This document shows positions 1 through 8,049 of a DNA stretch of 49,355 nt, in pieces; position 1 is the first letter of the stretch, and each line of letters opens with the position of its first letter. Position numbers and translations under genes: made by a program. Below the pieces are notes generated by a model. It ran no database searches. It was not told where the DNA came from and worked only from the letters and a program-made list of their open reading frames with translations. The DNA is taken from positions 1 through 49,355 of the forward strand of contig CAYQQR010000031.1 of the NCBI GenBank assembly GCA_964420035.1, given 5' to 3'. Source of the DNA: CAYQQR01 sp964420035. Its GTDB lineage: Bacteria; Bacteroidota; Bacteroidia; Bacteroidales; SM23-62.

Positions 1-89
1 CTACCTTTGAGGGACATAATTTCATTACAGGATAATTACCCTGGTAAATAATTACCTATTTTGAAGCTATTTCATTACTTGAAAAAGCA

Positions 90-509
90 TTGGAGCTTGA
101 TCCCAACAATGAAACCGTATATCTGAATCTGGGCCAGGCATATATTGACATTCGTCGACATGATAAAGCCATTGGGACCATTGAAAGATTATTCAAGATC
201 TATCCCGATTATGATAAAGGATTAAATATACTGGGGATAGCCTATTTGGAGATGAACCGGCTGGATGAAGCCTACACCATATTTGACAGGATTATCCGGA
301 TCAACGAACGTTTTGTTAGCGCCTATCATAACATCGGTCTGATCCATTACAGGCAACAAAATCCGCAAATGGCGCTAAAATGGTTCCAGGATGCAATTGC
401 CGTAAACCGGAATTTCAAACCTTCCTATTTTGCCATCGCCCAGATCCTGAGGGAGCAGGGCAGGGAGGATGAAGCAGAGTCTATTCTGGAAATGGCCCAG
501 CAGCAATAA
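90..509 (+). CDS. TPR repeat protein fragment, 5' end broken or missing
   Basis: This is the C-terminal part of a tetratricopeptide-repeat protein, a helical scaffold that usually binds other proteins. About three and a half TPR units are visible, with the typical spacing of small and aromatic residues (for example LDEAYTIFDRIIRI and PQMALKWFQDAIAV). The TPR signal already runs upstream of the TTG at 90: codons 57-89 read YFEAISLLEKA. That frame is closed by stops at 45-47 and 33-35, so the TTG is only a nominal start and the real N-terminus is not in this frame. A 9-base direct repeat (ATAATTACC at 32-40 and 48-56) sits exactly where the frame breaks. A frameshift, a truncated gene or a poor contig tip would all explain this. 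It may have been co-transcribed with the PASTA gene 42 bases downstream. The TPR family call is firm; its role is unknown. Confidence 0.65.
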   Translation: MELDPNNETVYLNLGQAYIDIRRHDKAIGTIERLFKIYPDYDKGLNILGIAYLEMNRLDEAYTIFDRIIRINERFVSAYHNIGLIHYRQQNPQMALKWFQDAIAVNRNFKPSYFAIAQILREQGREDEAESILEMAQQQ

Positions 510-551
510 GCTGTTTTAATTTGCGTTAATGACACATAAATCTGAACCGGC

Positions 552-1394
552 ATGCGATTTCTCAGGTTCATTATCAGCAAGGTCTTTATCAAGAACCTGG
601 CACTGGCCATCCTGATCATTGTTATCAGTTTATTGTCAGTCTTCCTGTACCTGAGGGTATATACCCGTCACGGACAATCTCTATCCGTTCCTAATTTCAG
701 GGGACTCGGGCCTGAAGAAGTCGCACGAATGGCCGAAGTCAGAAATCTCCGTTTTGAGATCACTGATTCGGTTTATAGTGATGAATATCCCCGTGGAACG
801 GTAGTCGAGCAAAATCCAAAACCGGAATTCAAGGTCAAAGAGAACAGGACCATCTTCCTGACCATGAATGCCGTCACCCCAGAGATGGTCCGAATGCCTG
901 ATGTAATGAATGTTTCATTGAGGCAGGCAACGGCTATACTGGAAACCGCCGGACTGGAAGTGGGCAAGCTGACCTACGTACCCGACATTGCAGTGAATAA
1001 TGTATTAAAGCAAAAATTCGAGGGCGATGAGATCGAACCGGGAACCCGCATACCAAAGGGTTCTGTGATTGACCTGGCATTGGGCCGGGGACTGAGTGAA
1101 GCCACCACCCTGGCACCCGATCTGATCGGCTTGGATCTCCAGGAGGCTAAAAATTTGATTACCAGCCGTTTTCTTAACCTTGGCGCCATTATTTATGATC
1201 AAAGTTTTGAAAACAAGGAGGATTCCTCCGGGGCTTTTATATGGAAACAAAAACCTGAATACGATGATAAGAGTTTCCTGAACCTGGGCTCCACCATGGA
1301 CATTTGGGTTACGGTAGATTCTACAAAGCTGCCTCAACCCGATACCCTGAGTACAATACCAGAGGATGAACAGAATTACATACCGGACATATAG
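552..1394 (+). CDS. Membrane-anchored PASTA-domain protein
   Basis: PASTA domains bind peptidoglycan stems or muropeptides. The 280-residue product has a short cytoplasmic N-terminus, one membrane segment at about residues 11-35 (rich in L, I and V), and then three PASTA units at about 41-105, 110-178 and 184-255. Each carries the usual VPN/MPD...A...L...V pattern. There is no kinase domain, unlike Firmicute PknB/PrkC, so this is a stand-alone sensor or binder. RluD and Ddl lie close by, and the linkage to D-Ala-D-Ala ligase fits a cell-wall role, although that role is inference. The last 29 bases overlap the start of the next gene in another frame, which suggests translational coupling. Confidence 0.85.
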   Translation: MRFLRFIISKVFIKNLALAILIIVISLLSVFLYLRVYTRHGQSLSVPNFRGLGPEEVARMAEVRNLRFEITDSVYSDEYPRGTVVEQNPKPEFKVKENRTIFLTMNAVTPEMVRMPDVMNVSLRQATAILETAGLEVGKLTYVPDIAVNNVLKQKFEGDEIEPGTRIPKGSVIDLALGRGLSEATTLAPDLIGLDLQEAKNLITSRFLNLGAIIYDQSFENKEDSSGAFIWKQKPEYDDKSFLNLGSTMDIWVTVDSTKLPQPDTLSTIPEDEQNYIPDI

Positions 1395-3222
1395 AATTAT
1401 CGCGTGCCTGCTTATCTTAAGTGGAAGCCTGTCTGCCCAGGAATACCTGGTCCCGGCCACCGGTCATAGCCGGGAAAGCCAAAGTGTCACATACAAAAAA
1501 TCCGCTCAGATGGAATATCCCGATACGATTGATATTCCCCTGCTGGACGATTTTTCAAAACCCGGCTTTATACCGGATGGTCTGTGGTGGGACGATGATT
1601 GGGCTTACATCAATACCAATTATCCTGTTAACCCTGTAACCATAGGCGTTGCAACGCTGGACGCGATTGGACCCGACGGTTCACTCAACGGGAGCGATGA
1701 CCATGCCTTTGTATCTGAATACCTGACTTCCCTTCCCATTTACCTGGGTGATCCGGGATTGAATGATCTGTATCTTAGCTTCTACTACCAAAACGGCGGT
1801 AATGGAGACCCTCCTGAACCACAGGATTCGCTTTGTGTCGAGTTTTATGCACCGGAGCTTGGCGAGTGGAAAAGCATCTGGTCAACACCCGGAGACACGG
1901 CAGGATCAGATGAGTTTACCCAGGTACTTTTAGCCATTGAAGATGCTGTTTTCCTGAAGGATGGATTTCGTTTTCGCTTCAAAAATTATGTCAGTCTTAC
2001 CGGCGGACAGAGTTTCCCGAGCAGGAAAGGAAATGTGGATCACTGGCATATCGATTACGTTTATCTCGATGCCGGCCGTTCGGCACAGGACAGCATTATG
2101 CCTGACGTGGCCGTGGTTGAACCGGGATATGCAATACTGAAAACCTACCAGTCCATTCCCTGGTCGCATCTGCCTGAGGCATCCACCCAGGAATTCATGC
2201 CCGAGATGCAATTTATATACAGGAACAACGATGTTGTACCCCGAAACGTGGGGCGCAGATTGTTCTTCACGGAAACTACCGGTGCCAGTGGCTCCGAAAA
2301 TGCCGGTTCGATTAACCTTCCGGCCGGACAACAGGAACAGTATCCATTCTTTTTTCAATATGCTCCCGATCCCGGTCCGGGAGAAGATTCGGTGGCGGTT
2401 CATATCAAGGCCTACCTGACCACAGATGAAGAAGATTATAAGTGGAACGATACTTTAAGATATACCCAGATCTTCAGTAATTATTACGCCTATGATGACG
2501 GCTCGGCTGAAAATGGTTATGGCCTGGATGGCAGCGGGACTATAAATGCCAAAGTGGCTTACCGCTACTTTACCTACAAACCGGATACTTTGCGAGCCAT
2601 TGATATTTACTTCAACCAGATCGCCGAAGATCTGGATAACTTTTTTATCCTGGGGATATGGGACCATAATGGAGCATCGGAAATCCCGGGTGATTTGCTT
2701 TATTCCCAGGCTGTTGGCCGGCCGGTCTACCAGGATGAGATCAATCGATTCACCCGTTATCGCCTGGATACGGTTCTGGTGGTGGATGAAAATTTCTATA
2801 TAGGATGGATAAAAACAAGGGAATACATGTTCAATGTCGGCTTCGATACCAATATCGACAACGGGGACAAACTGTTTTATAACCTGGGCCAGGAATGGGT
2901 CAACAGTTCATTCAGCGGATCCCTGATGCTGCGCCCTGTTATGGGCAGTAAATTGATTACCGGTACTCGTGAAAAGAGTTATCCCCGTGAATTAATGATC
3001 TATCCCAATCCGGTACGGGACCGTTTGCACTGGCCGTCTTCATTTATGGATCAAGTTGGTGAAGCCCGGGTCCTGATCTTTGATATGCAGGGCCGGCTGG
3101 TCATGCAGGAGCAACCAGGCCAGCCCTCGCTGGATGTTTCTCGCCTGGAACCGGGTGTGTACATTCTCAGGCTGTATTCTCACCGTCTTTCCGTCGGACA
3201 GGCAAGTTTTATCAAGCTTTGA
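1366..3222 (+). CDS. Secreted protein with T9SS type A sorting domain
   Basis: The 618-residue protein carries an N-terminal signal peptide (about residues 1-24, cleavage near SLSAQ-E). Its C-terminal type IX secretion sorting domain starts at YPNPVRDRL (about residue 547) and continues with the family pattern of MQGRLV, SRLEPGVYILRL and a basic/hydrophobic tail. Such proteins cross the outer membrane through the T9SS and are anchored on the surface or released. The central part is beta-rich and resembles other long, poorly characterised Bacteroidetes surface proteins; I recognise no catalytic motif. The start overlaps the PASTA gene by 29 bases and the stop overlaps the rluD start by 4 bases (ATGA), so the three form one transcript. 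The function beyond export is unknown. Confidence 0.8.
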   Translation: MNRITYRTYRIIACLLILSGSLSAQEYLVPATGHSRESQSVTYKKSAQMEYPDTIDIPLLDDFSKPGFIPDGLWWDDDWAYINTNYPVNPVTIGVATLDAIGPDGSLNGSDDHAFVSEYLTSLPIYLGDPGLNDLYLSFYYQNGGNGDPPEPQDSLCVEFYAPELGEWKSIWSTPGDTAGSDEFTQVLLAIEDAVFLKDGFRFRFKNYVSLTGGQSFPSRKGNVDHWHIDYVYLDAGRSAQDSIMPDVAVVEPGYAILKTYQSIPWSHLPEASTQEFMPEMQFIYRNNDVVPRNVGRRLFFTETTGASGSENAGSINLPAGQQEQYPFFFQYAPDPGPGEDSVAVHIKAYLTTDEEDYKWNDTLRYTQIFSNYYAYDDGSAENGYGLDGSGTINAKVAYRYFTYKPDTLRAIDIYFNQIAEDLDNFFILGIWDHNGASEIPGDLLYSQAVGRPVYQDEINRFTRYRLDTVLVVDENFYIGWIKTREYMFNVGFDTNIDNGDKLFYNLGQEWVNSSFSGSLMLRPVMGSKLITGTREKSYPRELMIYPNPVRDRLHWPSSFMDQVGEARVLIFDMQGRLVMQEQPGQPSLDVSRLEPGVYILRLYSHRLSVGQASFIKL

Positions 3223-4268
3223 TGAGTCAGCATGAAGATGAGCATATGGAACAACCTGAACTTTACGAACACTTCAGTTTGGAAGTAGACCAGGGTCAGG
3301 GATTACTGCGTATAGACAAATTTTTATGGCACAAGCTGGAACACACTTCGCGCAGTCGCATCCAGGCTGCTGCAAAAGCAGGCAACATACTGGTTAACAA
3401 CAAACCGGTTAAAGCCAACTACAAAGTCAAGCCCAAGGATAATATTTCCATTGTCCTGCCCCACCCTCCCAGGGAAACAGAGATCATCCCGCAGGATATC
3501 CCTATCGATGTGGTTTATGAGGACGAAGATGTTGTGGTTATCAATAAAGAAGCCGGCATGGTCGTACATCCCGGGGTTGGCAATTATTCCGGAACGCTGG
3601 TTAATGCCCTCGCCTACCGCTACCAGGATAACCCCTTGTTTAGTTCAGGGGAATTGAGGCCCGGCCTGGTGCACCGGATCGATAAAAATACCTCGGGTTT
3701 AATGGTGGCCGCGAAGAATGAGATGGCCCTGCAAAAACTGGCAAAGCAATTCTTCGATCACAGTACCGAAAGGACCTATACCGCATTGGTGTGGGGCATA
3801 CCGGAAGAAGAGGAAGGGACCATTGAAGGATCTATCGGACGGGATCCCAGGGACCGGGTCAAAATGGCCTGTTCCCCCGATGGATCGGAGGGCAAGAGGG
3901 CCATTACACATTACAGGATTATTGAGAAACTGGGTTATGTCAGCCTGGTGGAATGTACCCTGGAAACGGGCCGGACCCACCAGATTCGGGTTCATTTCGA
4001 ACATATGGGACACCCCCTTTTTAACGACGACCTGTACGGGGGGGATAAGATCCTGAGGGGAACGACCTTTTCCAAATACAAACAATTCGTGAAGAATTGT
4101 TTTGAGATCCTGCCCCGCCAGGCCCTGCATGCCAATTCCCTGGGATTTATGCATCCTTCCAAAGGAAAAAAAATGCAGCTCAGATCAGAACTGCCTGAAG
4201 ACATGGCCGGGGCCCTGGAAAAATGGAGGAATTACCTGCAATTCCGCTATGAGCAGGAACAAGAATAA
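3219..4268 (+). CDS. rluD: RluA-family 23S rRNA pseudouridine synthase (RluD-like)
   Basis: This enzyme converts uridine to pseudouridine in structured RNA, most likely 23S rRNA helix 69 by analogy with RluD. The 349-residue product has an N-terminal S4 RNA-binding domain (about residues 28-80). It is followed by the catalytic domain with INKEAGMVVHPG (about 108-119) and the hallmark HRIDKNTSG, which places the catalytic aspartate at D155. The later motif GRTHQIRVHF is also present. Length is normal for the family. Translation is coupled to the preceding T9SS gene by a 4-base overlap. It converges on ddl with a single base between the two stop codons and no visible terminator. The substrate position (RluD versus another RluA-type enzyme) cannot be settled by reading alone. 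Confidence 0.9.
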   Translation: MMSQHEDEHMEQPELYEHFSLEVDQGQGLLRIDKFLWHKLEHTSRSRIQAAAKAGNILVNNKPVKANYKVKPKDNISIVLPHPPRETEIIPQDIPIDVVYEDEDVVVINKEAGMVVHPGVGNYSGTLVNALAYRYQDNPLFSSGELRPGLVHRIDKNTSGLMVAAKNEMALQKLAKQFFDHSTERTYTALVWGIPEEEEGTIEGSIGRDPRDRVKMACSPDGSEGKRAITHYRIIEKLGYVSLVECTLETGRTHQIRVHFEHMGHPLFNDDLYGGDKILRGTTFSKYKQFVKNCFEILPRQALHANSLGFMHPSKGKKMQLRSELPEDMAGALEKWRNYLQFRYEQEQE

Positions 4269-4269
4269 A

Positions 4270-5250
4270 TCAATCATCCGTATCTTCATCTTCAATGATC
4301 ACGCGATAAACCCCGGTTTCTGTCATTTGATAGGCACGGATCATTTTAGGCACAATGCTTTCCTTACTCATACCGGGAATTCCATTCAGTTCAAGGAAAT
4401 ATAACGCGCCGGACAGTTCAATGAAATCGATCCGAACCAGGCCCCTGCATTCAAAAATATCATATACGCGGGAAGCCAGTTCCTGGCAGCCACGGGCCAA
4501 CTCTTCCTCAATGGGGGCCGGTACGATCTCGTCGGCCATACCCGGGGTGTATTTGGCCTCATAATCGAAAAACTCATTTTTGCTTCGGATCTCACAAACG
4601 GGAAAGACATGATGCTGATTTGGGGTCCTCAGCACCGCACAGGTCAGTTCCCGGCCTTCCAGGTAGGTTTCAACCAATACCTCGCGATCTTCACGCAGGG
4701 CCGCTTCAATGGCGGGGGTGAGTTCATATTCCGTATTGACCCGGGTAATTCCGAAACTGGAACCGCCCCGGTTGGGCTTAACAAAACAGGGAAGTCCGAT
4801 CTTCTTCACGATCTTTTGGGTATCCACGGCATGATCATCCTTAAGGTAATAGGCCGGTGCAGTCAGGATACCGTGATCCCGGATGACCGACTTCGACAGG
4901 GCCTTGTTAAAACTCAGGGCCAGCGATAGGACCCCGGCTGTACTATAGGGGATGTTCAGGCTATCGAAGTAGGCCTGCAGAATACCGTCTTCACCGGGCG
5001 GACCGTGGATGATGATAAAGGCAAAATCAGGTTTTACGCGTTCATTGCCATGGCTGAAGCTGAAATCATTCCTGTCAATGGGTAGCTTTTCCCCATCCAC
5101 TTCAGCACGCCAGCCTTGATCATCGATGTGGATAAGCCAAAGGGCATAGGGGACATCCTGCAGACATTCCATCACCCGTGCAGCAGAACGCAAGGATACG
5201 ACTTTCTCCGAGGAAGTACCTCCGGTAATTATAGCAACATTGGTCCGCAT
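4270..5250 (-). CDS. ddl: D-alanine--D-alanine ligase
   Basis: It joins two D-alanines using ATP to form the dipeptide that ends the peptidoglycan stem, in the cytoplasm. The 326-residue protein shows the N-terminal GGTSSEKVVSLRSA segment, the central ATP-grasp fold with the glycine-rich loop (NRGGSSFGITRV) and the C-terminal metal-binding segment LELNGIPGMSKES, the counterpart of the usual N-x-x-PG-[MF]-[ST] motif. The length matches the family. It lies opposite the PASTA-T9SS-rluD run and ends one base from rluD. A candidate Bacteroidetes promoter lies about 40 bases upstream. The GMS motif is slightly different from the common GMT, but substrate specificity for D-Ala over D-lactate cannot be read with certainty. 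Confidence 0.93.
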   Translation of the reverse strand: MRTNVAIITGGTSSEKVVSLRSAARVMECLQDVPYALWLIHIDDQGWRAEVDGEKLPIDRNDFSFSHGNERVKPDFAFIIIHGPPGEDGILQAYFDSLNIPYSTAGVLSLALSFNKALSKSVIRDHGILTAPAYYLKDDHAVDTQKIVKKIGLPCFVKPNRGGSSFGITRVNTEYELTPAIEAALREDREVLVETYLEGRELTCAVLRTPNQHHVFPVCEIRSKNEFFDYEAKYTPGMADEIVPAPIEEELARGCQELASRVYDIFECRGLVRIDFIELSGALYFLELNGIPGMSKESIVPKMIRAYQMTETGVYRVIIEDEDTDD

Positions 5251-5286
5251 GCATTAAAAATAGTAAAAATTAGGATTGCTGATCAT

Positions 5287-5315
5287 CAAAGATAAAAACC
5301 TCCTCGATGCTCAAT
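5287..5315 (-). promoter_or_regulatory. Candidate Bacteroidetes promoter for ddl
   Basis: On the minus strand a perfect TAnnTTTG -7 box (TATCTTTG, plus-strand 5287-5294) is preceded by ATTG (5312-5315) with a 17-base spacer. That is a little shorter than the usual 19-21. The ddl start codon lies 37 bases downstream. This is a motif match only. Confidence 0.4.
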
Positions 5316-5422
5316 CCGAAAGTGCTGGTTCAGATCATGGCTGCCCGTGAACATAAGGATCAATAAAAAAAAATTTCAGTTAAGCCGCGTGGTGCAGGCT
5401 AAATTGCATTGACAATAATGAT

Positions 5423-7345
5423 CTATTCTTCAAATCGTAATCTAACATGCTCCAGGCTTTTACGTGAACCGACCAGGGTTACAATATCATTCATTCTCAA
5501 CCTGGTATAGCCATGGGAGATGATCATCTGACCACCACGGCTTACAGAAAGTACAATAATATCATGAGGCAGGCGCAAATTCCTCAATGCCATTCCGTGC
5601 AGATCCGGATTTAGAACTTCCAGCATTATGGTATCCTGGTTCTTTTCCATACCAAGCAATAATGATGTTGCCTGGGGTGAACGAACTAAGTGGTCCAATA
5701 AGCTTACCATAGCAGTTGAAGGTTCAACGATCAATGCTCCAAGTTCATAAAAACGATCAAAGTGTTTTCGGTCATGGAGCCTGACAATGATGTCTTTTGT
5801 TCCCAGGTGTTCAAAAGCCTTTTCACAGATCTGGTAGTTTTCTTCGTCGGAAAGCATGGCTACAATAGTTTCTGCTTTGAAGGCATCAATTCTTTCCATG
5901 GAGTCCATGGAAAGATCGCTAATCTGGTGAAGTACAATCTCAGAGGTTTTCATCTCCCTGATATCCGGATTTACTGTAGCTATTCTTACATCCCAGTTAT
6001 TTTCCAGTAATTGACGGGCCAGTGCGATCGACTGGCTTTCAAGGCCGAATATGAGTGCGCTGCGTTTAATTCCCGCTTCAGGAATGGCACGCGCGTGTCC
6101 CTCATTGACTTTTTCCAGGGCCCGGGTGAATAATGGCGGACCAACAATCTGGTTAATTACGATAACTGCAATAATAATAGTAGAAAATTCCGTTCCCCAT
6201 GCTGTAAATTCTCCTGCTACTACAGTAGTCAGGCCCAGACTGACACCGGCCTGGGTTACATAAGGCATCCAGGCAATCTTCTTGAAACGGGCGGGATCGC
6301 CACCCAGAGAACCCCCGACATAACCTCCTATAACCAGGATTATCAAGCGGATAATGAATAAGCCTAAGGCAATTTCCCAGACTGTAAGAAGGATCCCCAG
6401 GGAAATAGATGCACCGACCAGGGTAAAGAATACAACATAGACAGCAGAACTGTGATCATGCAATATTTTAAGGAACTCGAGACGGTGTTTGCTATAGTTT
6501 GTCAGGATAAAGCTTCCGATAATGCAACTGAGCAGTGGCTCAATCAAGATATCAACATCCATATGCAAAAGGCTCCATTCACGAATAAATTCAGACAAAG
6601 CAAATATGCCATATCCTGCCGGCAGGACCAATATGATCTTTACTGTGGTCTTCATATTCATTGAGATTATGAAGCTCAGTATTTTTGACAAAACATATCC
6701 GAGGATAAAAGCCAGCAGCAGATCAACCAACAGCAGACCCATATGCTTAAGGGTGAAATTTGTGCTATTGATCAGCGCTTCTCCAATGGTAATGATTACG
6801 GTGAATAAAATTATAATCAGGAAATCAGTTAACACGGTAACTCCAAGTGCGGTCCGGGTAAAAGGGCCTTTTGCCCGCCTTTCATGCACCACGGCAATTG
6901 TAGATGCAGGGGATAGTGAAGCAAAAATGGTACCCACCAGAAGAGATACTGCAATCCTTGATTCAAAGTTCAACCTTTGCATAAAAGGAATGTACTCTGC
7001 AAGAAAAAATGCAGCCAGGCTGCCTAATAAAAATGTACTGCTCATCAGTCCAACGGTCATTCCGGTAATGCTCCTGAAACGGCTTCTAAGGTCCCGGAGA
7101 TACAGTTCTGCCCCAACAGTAAAAGCAATGAATGCCAGGGCAATATCATTCAAGAAATCAAGATCAGCTATGGCTTCCCGCGGGATCAGCTCCAGGACAT
7201 CCGGTCCGGCGAGGATCCCCATGATAAGAAAACCTGTAATCAGCGGAAGTTTCGCCAACAGGAAAAATTTTGATAGTTGATTTGACGCAACCACGATAAT
7301 TGCAAAACCAGCTAAATAGATCAGAATTTGCAGATAGTTTTCCAT
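5423..7345 (-). CDS. Kef/CPA2-type cation:proton antiporter with C-terminal RCK domain
   Basis: This is a monovalent cation (K+ or Na+)/H+ antiporter of the inner membrane. The 640-residue protein has about 12 hydrophobic helices in residues 1-400, with CPA2 family features (LITGFLIMGILAGP near the N-terminus and SPASTIAVVHE mid-domain). A cytoplasmic TrkA-N-like Rossmann domain (about 425-540) and a TrkA-C domain (about 560-640, ending LVGSRKSLEHVRLRF) follow. The nucleotide-binding glycine motif is degenerate: IFGLESQSIA replaces the usual GxGxxG, so NAD(H) control may be altered. The gene stands alone, with the ssb terminator upstream and ddl 172 bases downstream; that 172-base gap holds only the ddl promoter candidate. 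Ion specificity is not readable. Confidence 0.87.
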   Translation of the reverse strand: MENYLQILIYLAGFAIIVVASNQLSKFFLLAKLPLITGFLIMGILAGPDVLELIPREAIADLDFLNDIALAFIAFTVGAELYLRDLRSRFRSITGMTVGLMSSTFLLGSLAAFFLAEYIPFMQRLNFESRIAVSLLVGTIFASLSPASTIAVVHERRAKGPFTRTALGVTVLTDFLIIILFTVIITIGEALINSTNFTLKHMGLLLVDLLLAFILGYVLSKILSFIISMNMKTTVKIILVLPAGYGIFALSEFIREWSLLHMDVDILIEPLLSCIIGSFILTNYSKHRLEFLKILHDHSSAVYVVFFTLVGASISLGILLTVWEIALGLFIIRLIILVIGGYVGGSLGGDPARFKKIAWMPYVTQAGVSLGLTTVVAGEFTAWGTEFSTIIIAVIVINQIVGPPLFTRALEKVNEGHARAIPEAGIKRSALIFGLESQSIALARQLLENNWDVRIATVNPDIREMKTSEIVLHQISDLSMDSMERIDAFKAETIVAMLSDEENYQICEKAFEHLGTKDIIVRLHDRKHFDRFYELGALIVEPSTAMVSLLDHLVRSPQATSLLLGMEKNQDTIMLEVLNPDLHGMALRNLRLPHDIIVLSVSRGGQMIISHGYTRLRMNDIVTLVGSRKSLEHVRLRFEE

Positions 7346-7493
7346 AATATTTCACCACGCGTGGAGATCTGAAGGACAATATAAAAATTTCCGGATGATT
7401 GAAGGAAAATCCCGTGTTATTGAATCGAACACTGTATTCTAAAATCAACACCTGTTGGCAGCAGTTGGCGTTGTTTTTCGGTAATTTCTATTC

Positions 7494-7542
7494 AGCCCTT
7501 TCAGGGCTATTCCGGCCGCTGGTCCCTGGTGGCTGGTCCCTG
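7494..7542. repeat. Short hairpin plus 14-base direct repeat between the Kef gene and ssb
   Basis: AGCCCT-TTC-AGGGCT (7494-7508) is a perfect 6-base-pair hairpin with a 3-base loop. Immediately downstream an 11-base unit, GCTGGTCCCTG, occurs at 7518-7528 and again at 7532-7542, giving a 14-base period. Neither belongs to a gene or to the adjacent terminator. This looks like a small intergenic repeat; its family is unknown. Confidence 0.5.
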
Positions 7543-7544
7543 AT

Positions 7545-7582
7545 AAAAACTGCCCCGGGTACTTGGAATATCCCCCGGGGCA
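7545..7582 (-). terminator. Rho-independent terminator of ssb
   Basis: TGCCCCGGG (7551-7559) pairs perfectly with CCCGGGGCA (7574-7582) across a 14-base loop. Read on the minus strand, the stem is followed by five Ts (plus-strand A run 7545-7549). It lies 20 bases past the ssb stop codon and separates ssb from the antiporter gene. Confidence 0.75.
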
Positions 7583-7601
7583 GATAACCCATCATGGCTC
7601 C

Positions 7602-7952
7602 TTACTGCTGGCTGCTGTTGTTCTTCGAGGAAAGGAAAAGGAAATCATCGCAGATGATCTCGATGGAATATCTTTTGTTCCCCTCCTTATCTTCCCAGTC
7701 GGAAGTCCGGATCCTGCCTTCCACATAGAGGCGGTCTCCTTTCTTCACGTATTCCCCTATCACCCCGGCCCGCTTGTTCCAGGCGGTGATACGGTGCCAG
7801 GTGGTATTTTCCACCACCTTCCCGTCCTTGTCGGTATAACGCTCATTGGTGGCCAGGGGAAAATGCACCACTTTGGTATCTCCCGAGAGGTTGTTGACTT
7901 TGGGCACTTCGCCCACATGACCCACTAAGGTTACTTTGTTGATACTTCTCAT
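7602..7952 (-). CDS. ssb: Single-stranded DNA-binding protein, short form without acidic tail
   Basis: This is an OB-fold protein that coats single-stranded DNA during replication, recombination and repair. The 116 residues are nearly all OB-fold: NKVTLVGHVGEVPKV at the start, FPLATNERYTDKDG, the conserved TTWHRITAW, and KKGDRLYVEGRIRTSDWEDKEGNKRY. After the last strand (IICDDFLFL) only about ten residues remain, ending NNSSQQ. The flexible linker and acidic D-D-x-P-F tip that recruit partner proteins in typical bacterial SSBs are absent. It may therefore be a secondary SSB rather than the main replicative one. It has its own terminator downstream and lies 97 bases from the end of gcvP, upstream on the same strand. 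Confidence 0.9.
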   Translation of the reverse strand: MRSINKVTLVGHVGEVPKVNNLSGDTKVVHFPLATNERYTDKDGKVVENTTWHRITAWNKRAGVIGEYVKKGDRLYVEGRIRTSDWEDKEGNKRYSIEIICDDFLFLSSKNNSSQQ

Positions 7953-8049
7953 AACATTTGATTTTAGTTAATAAATAAGTGTTCCGTAACCTTAATACCT
8001 GGGGAGTTCAAATATCAGCGTCCATAAAGTGACTTTTTAAAAAAATTTT

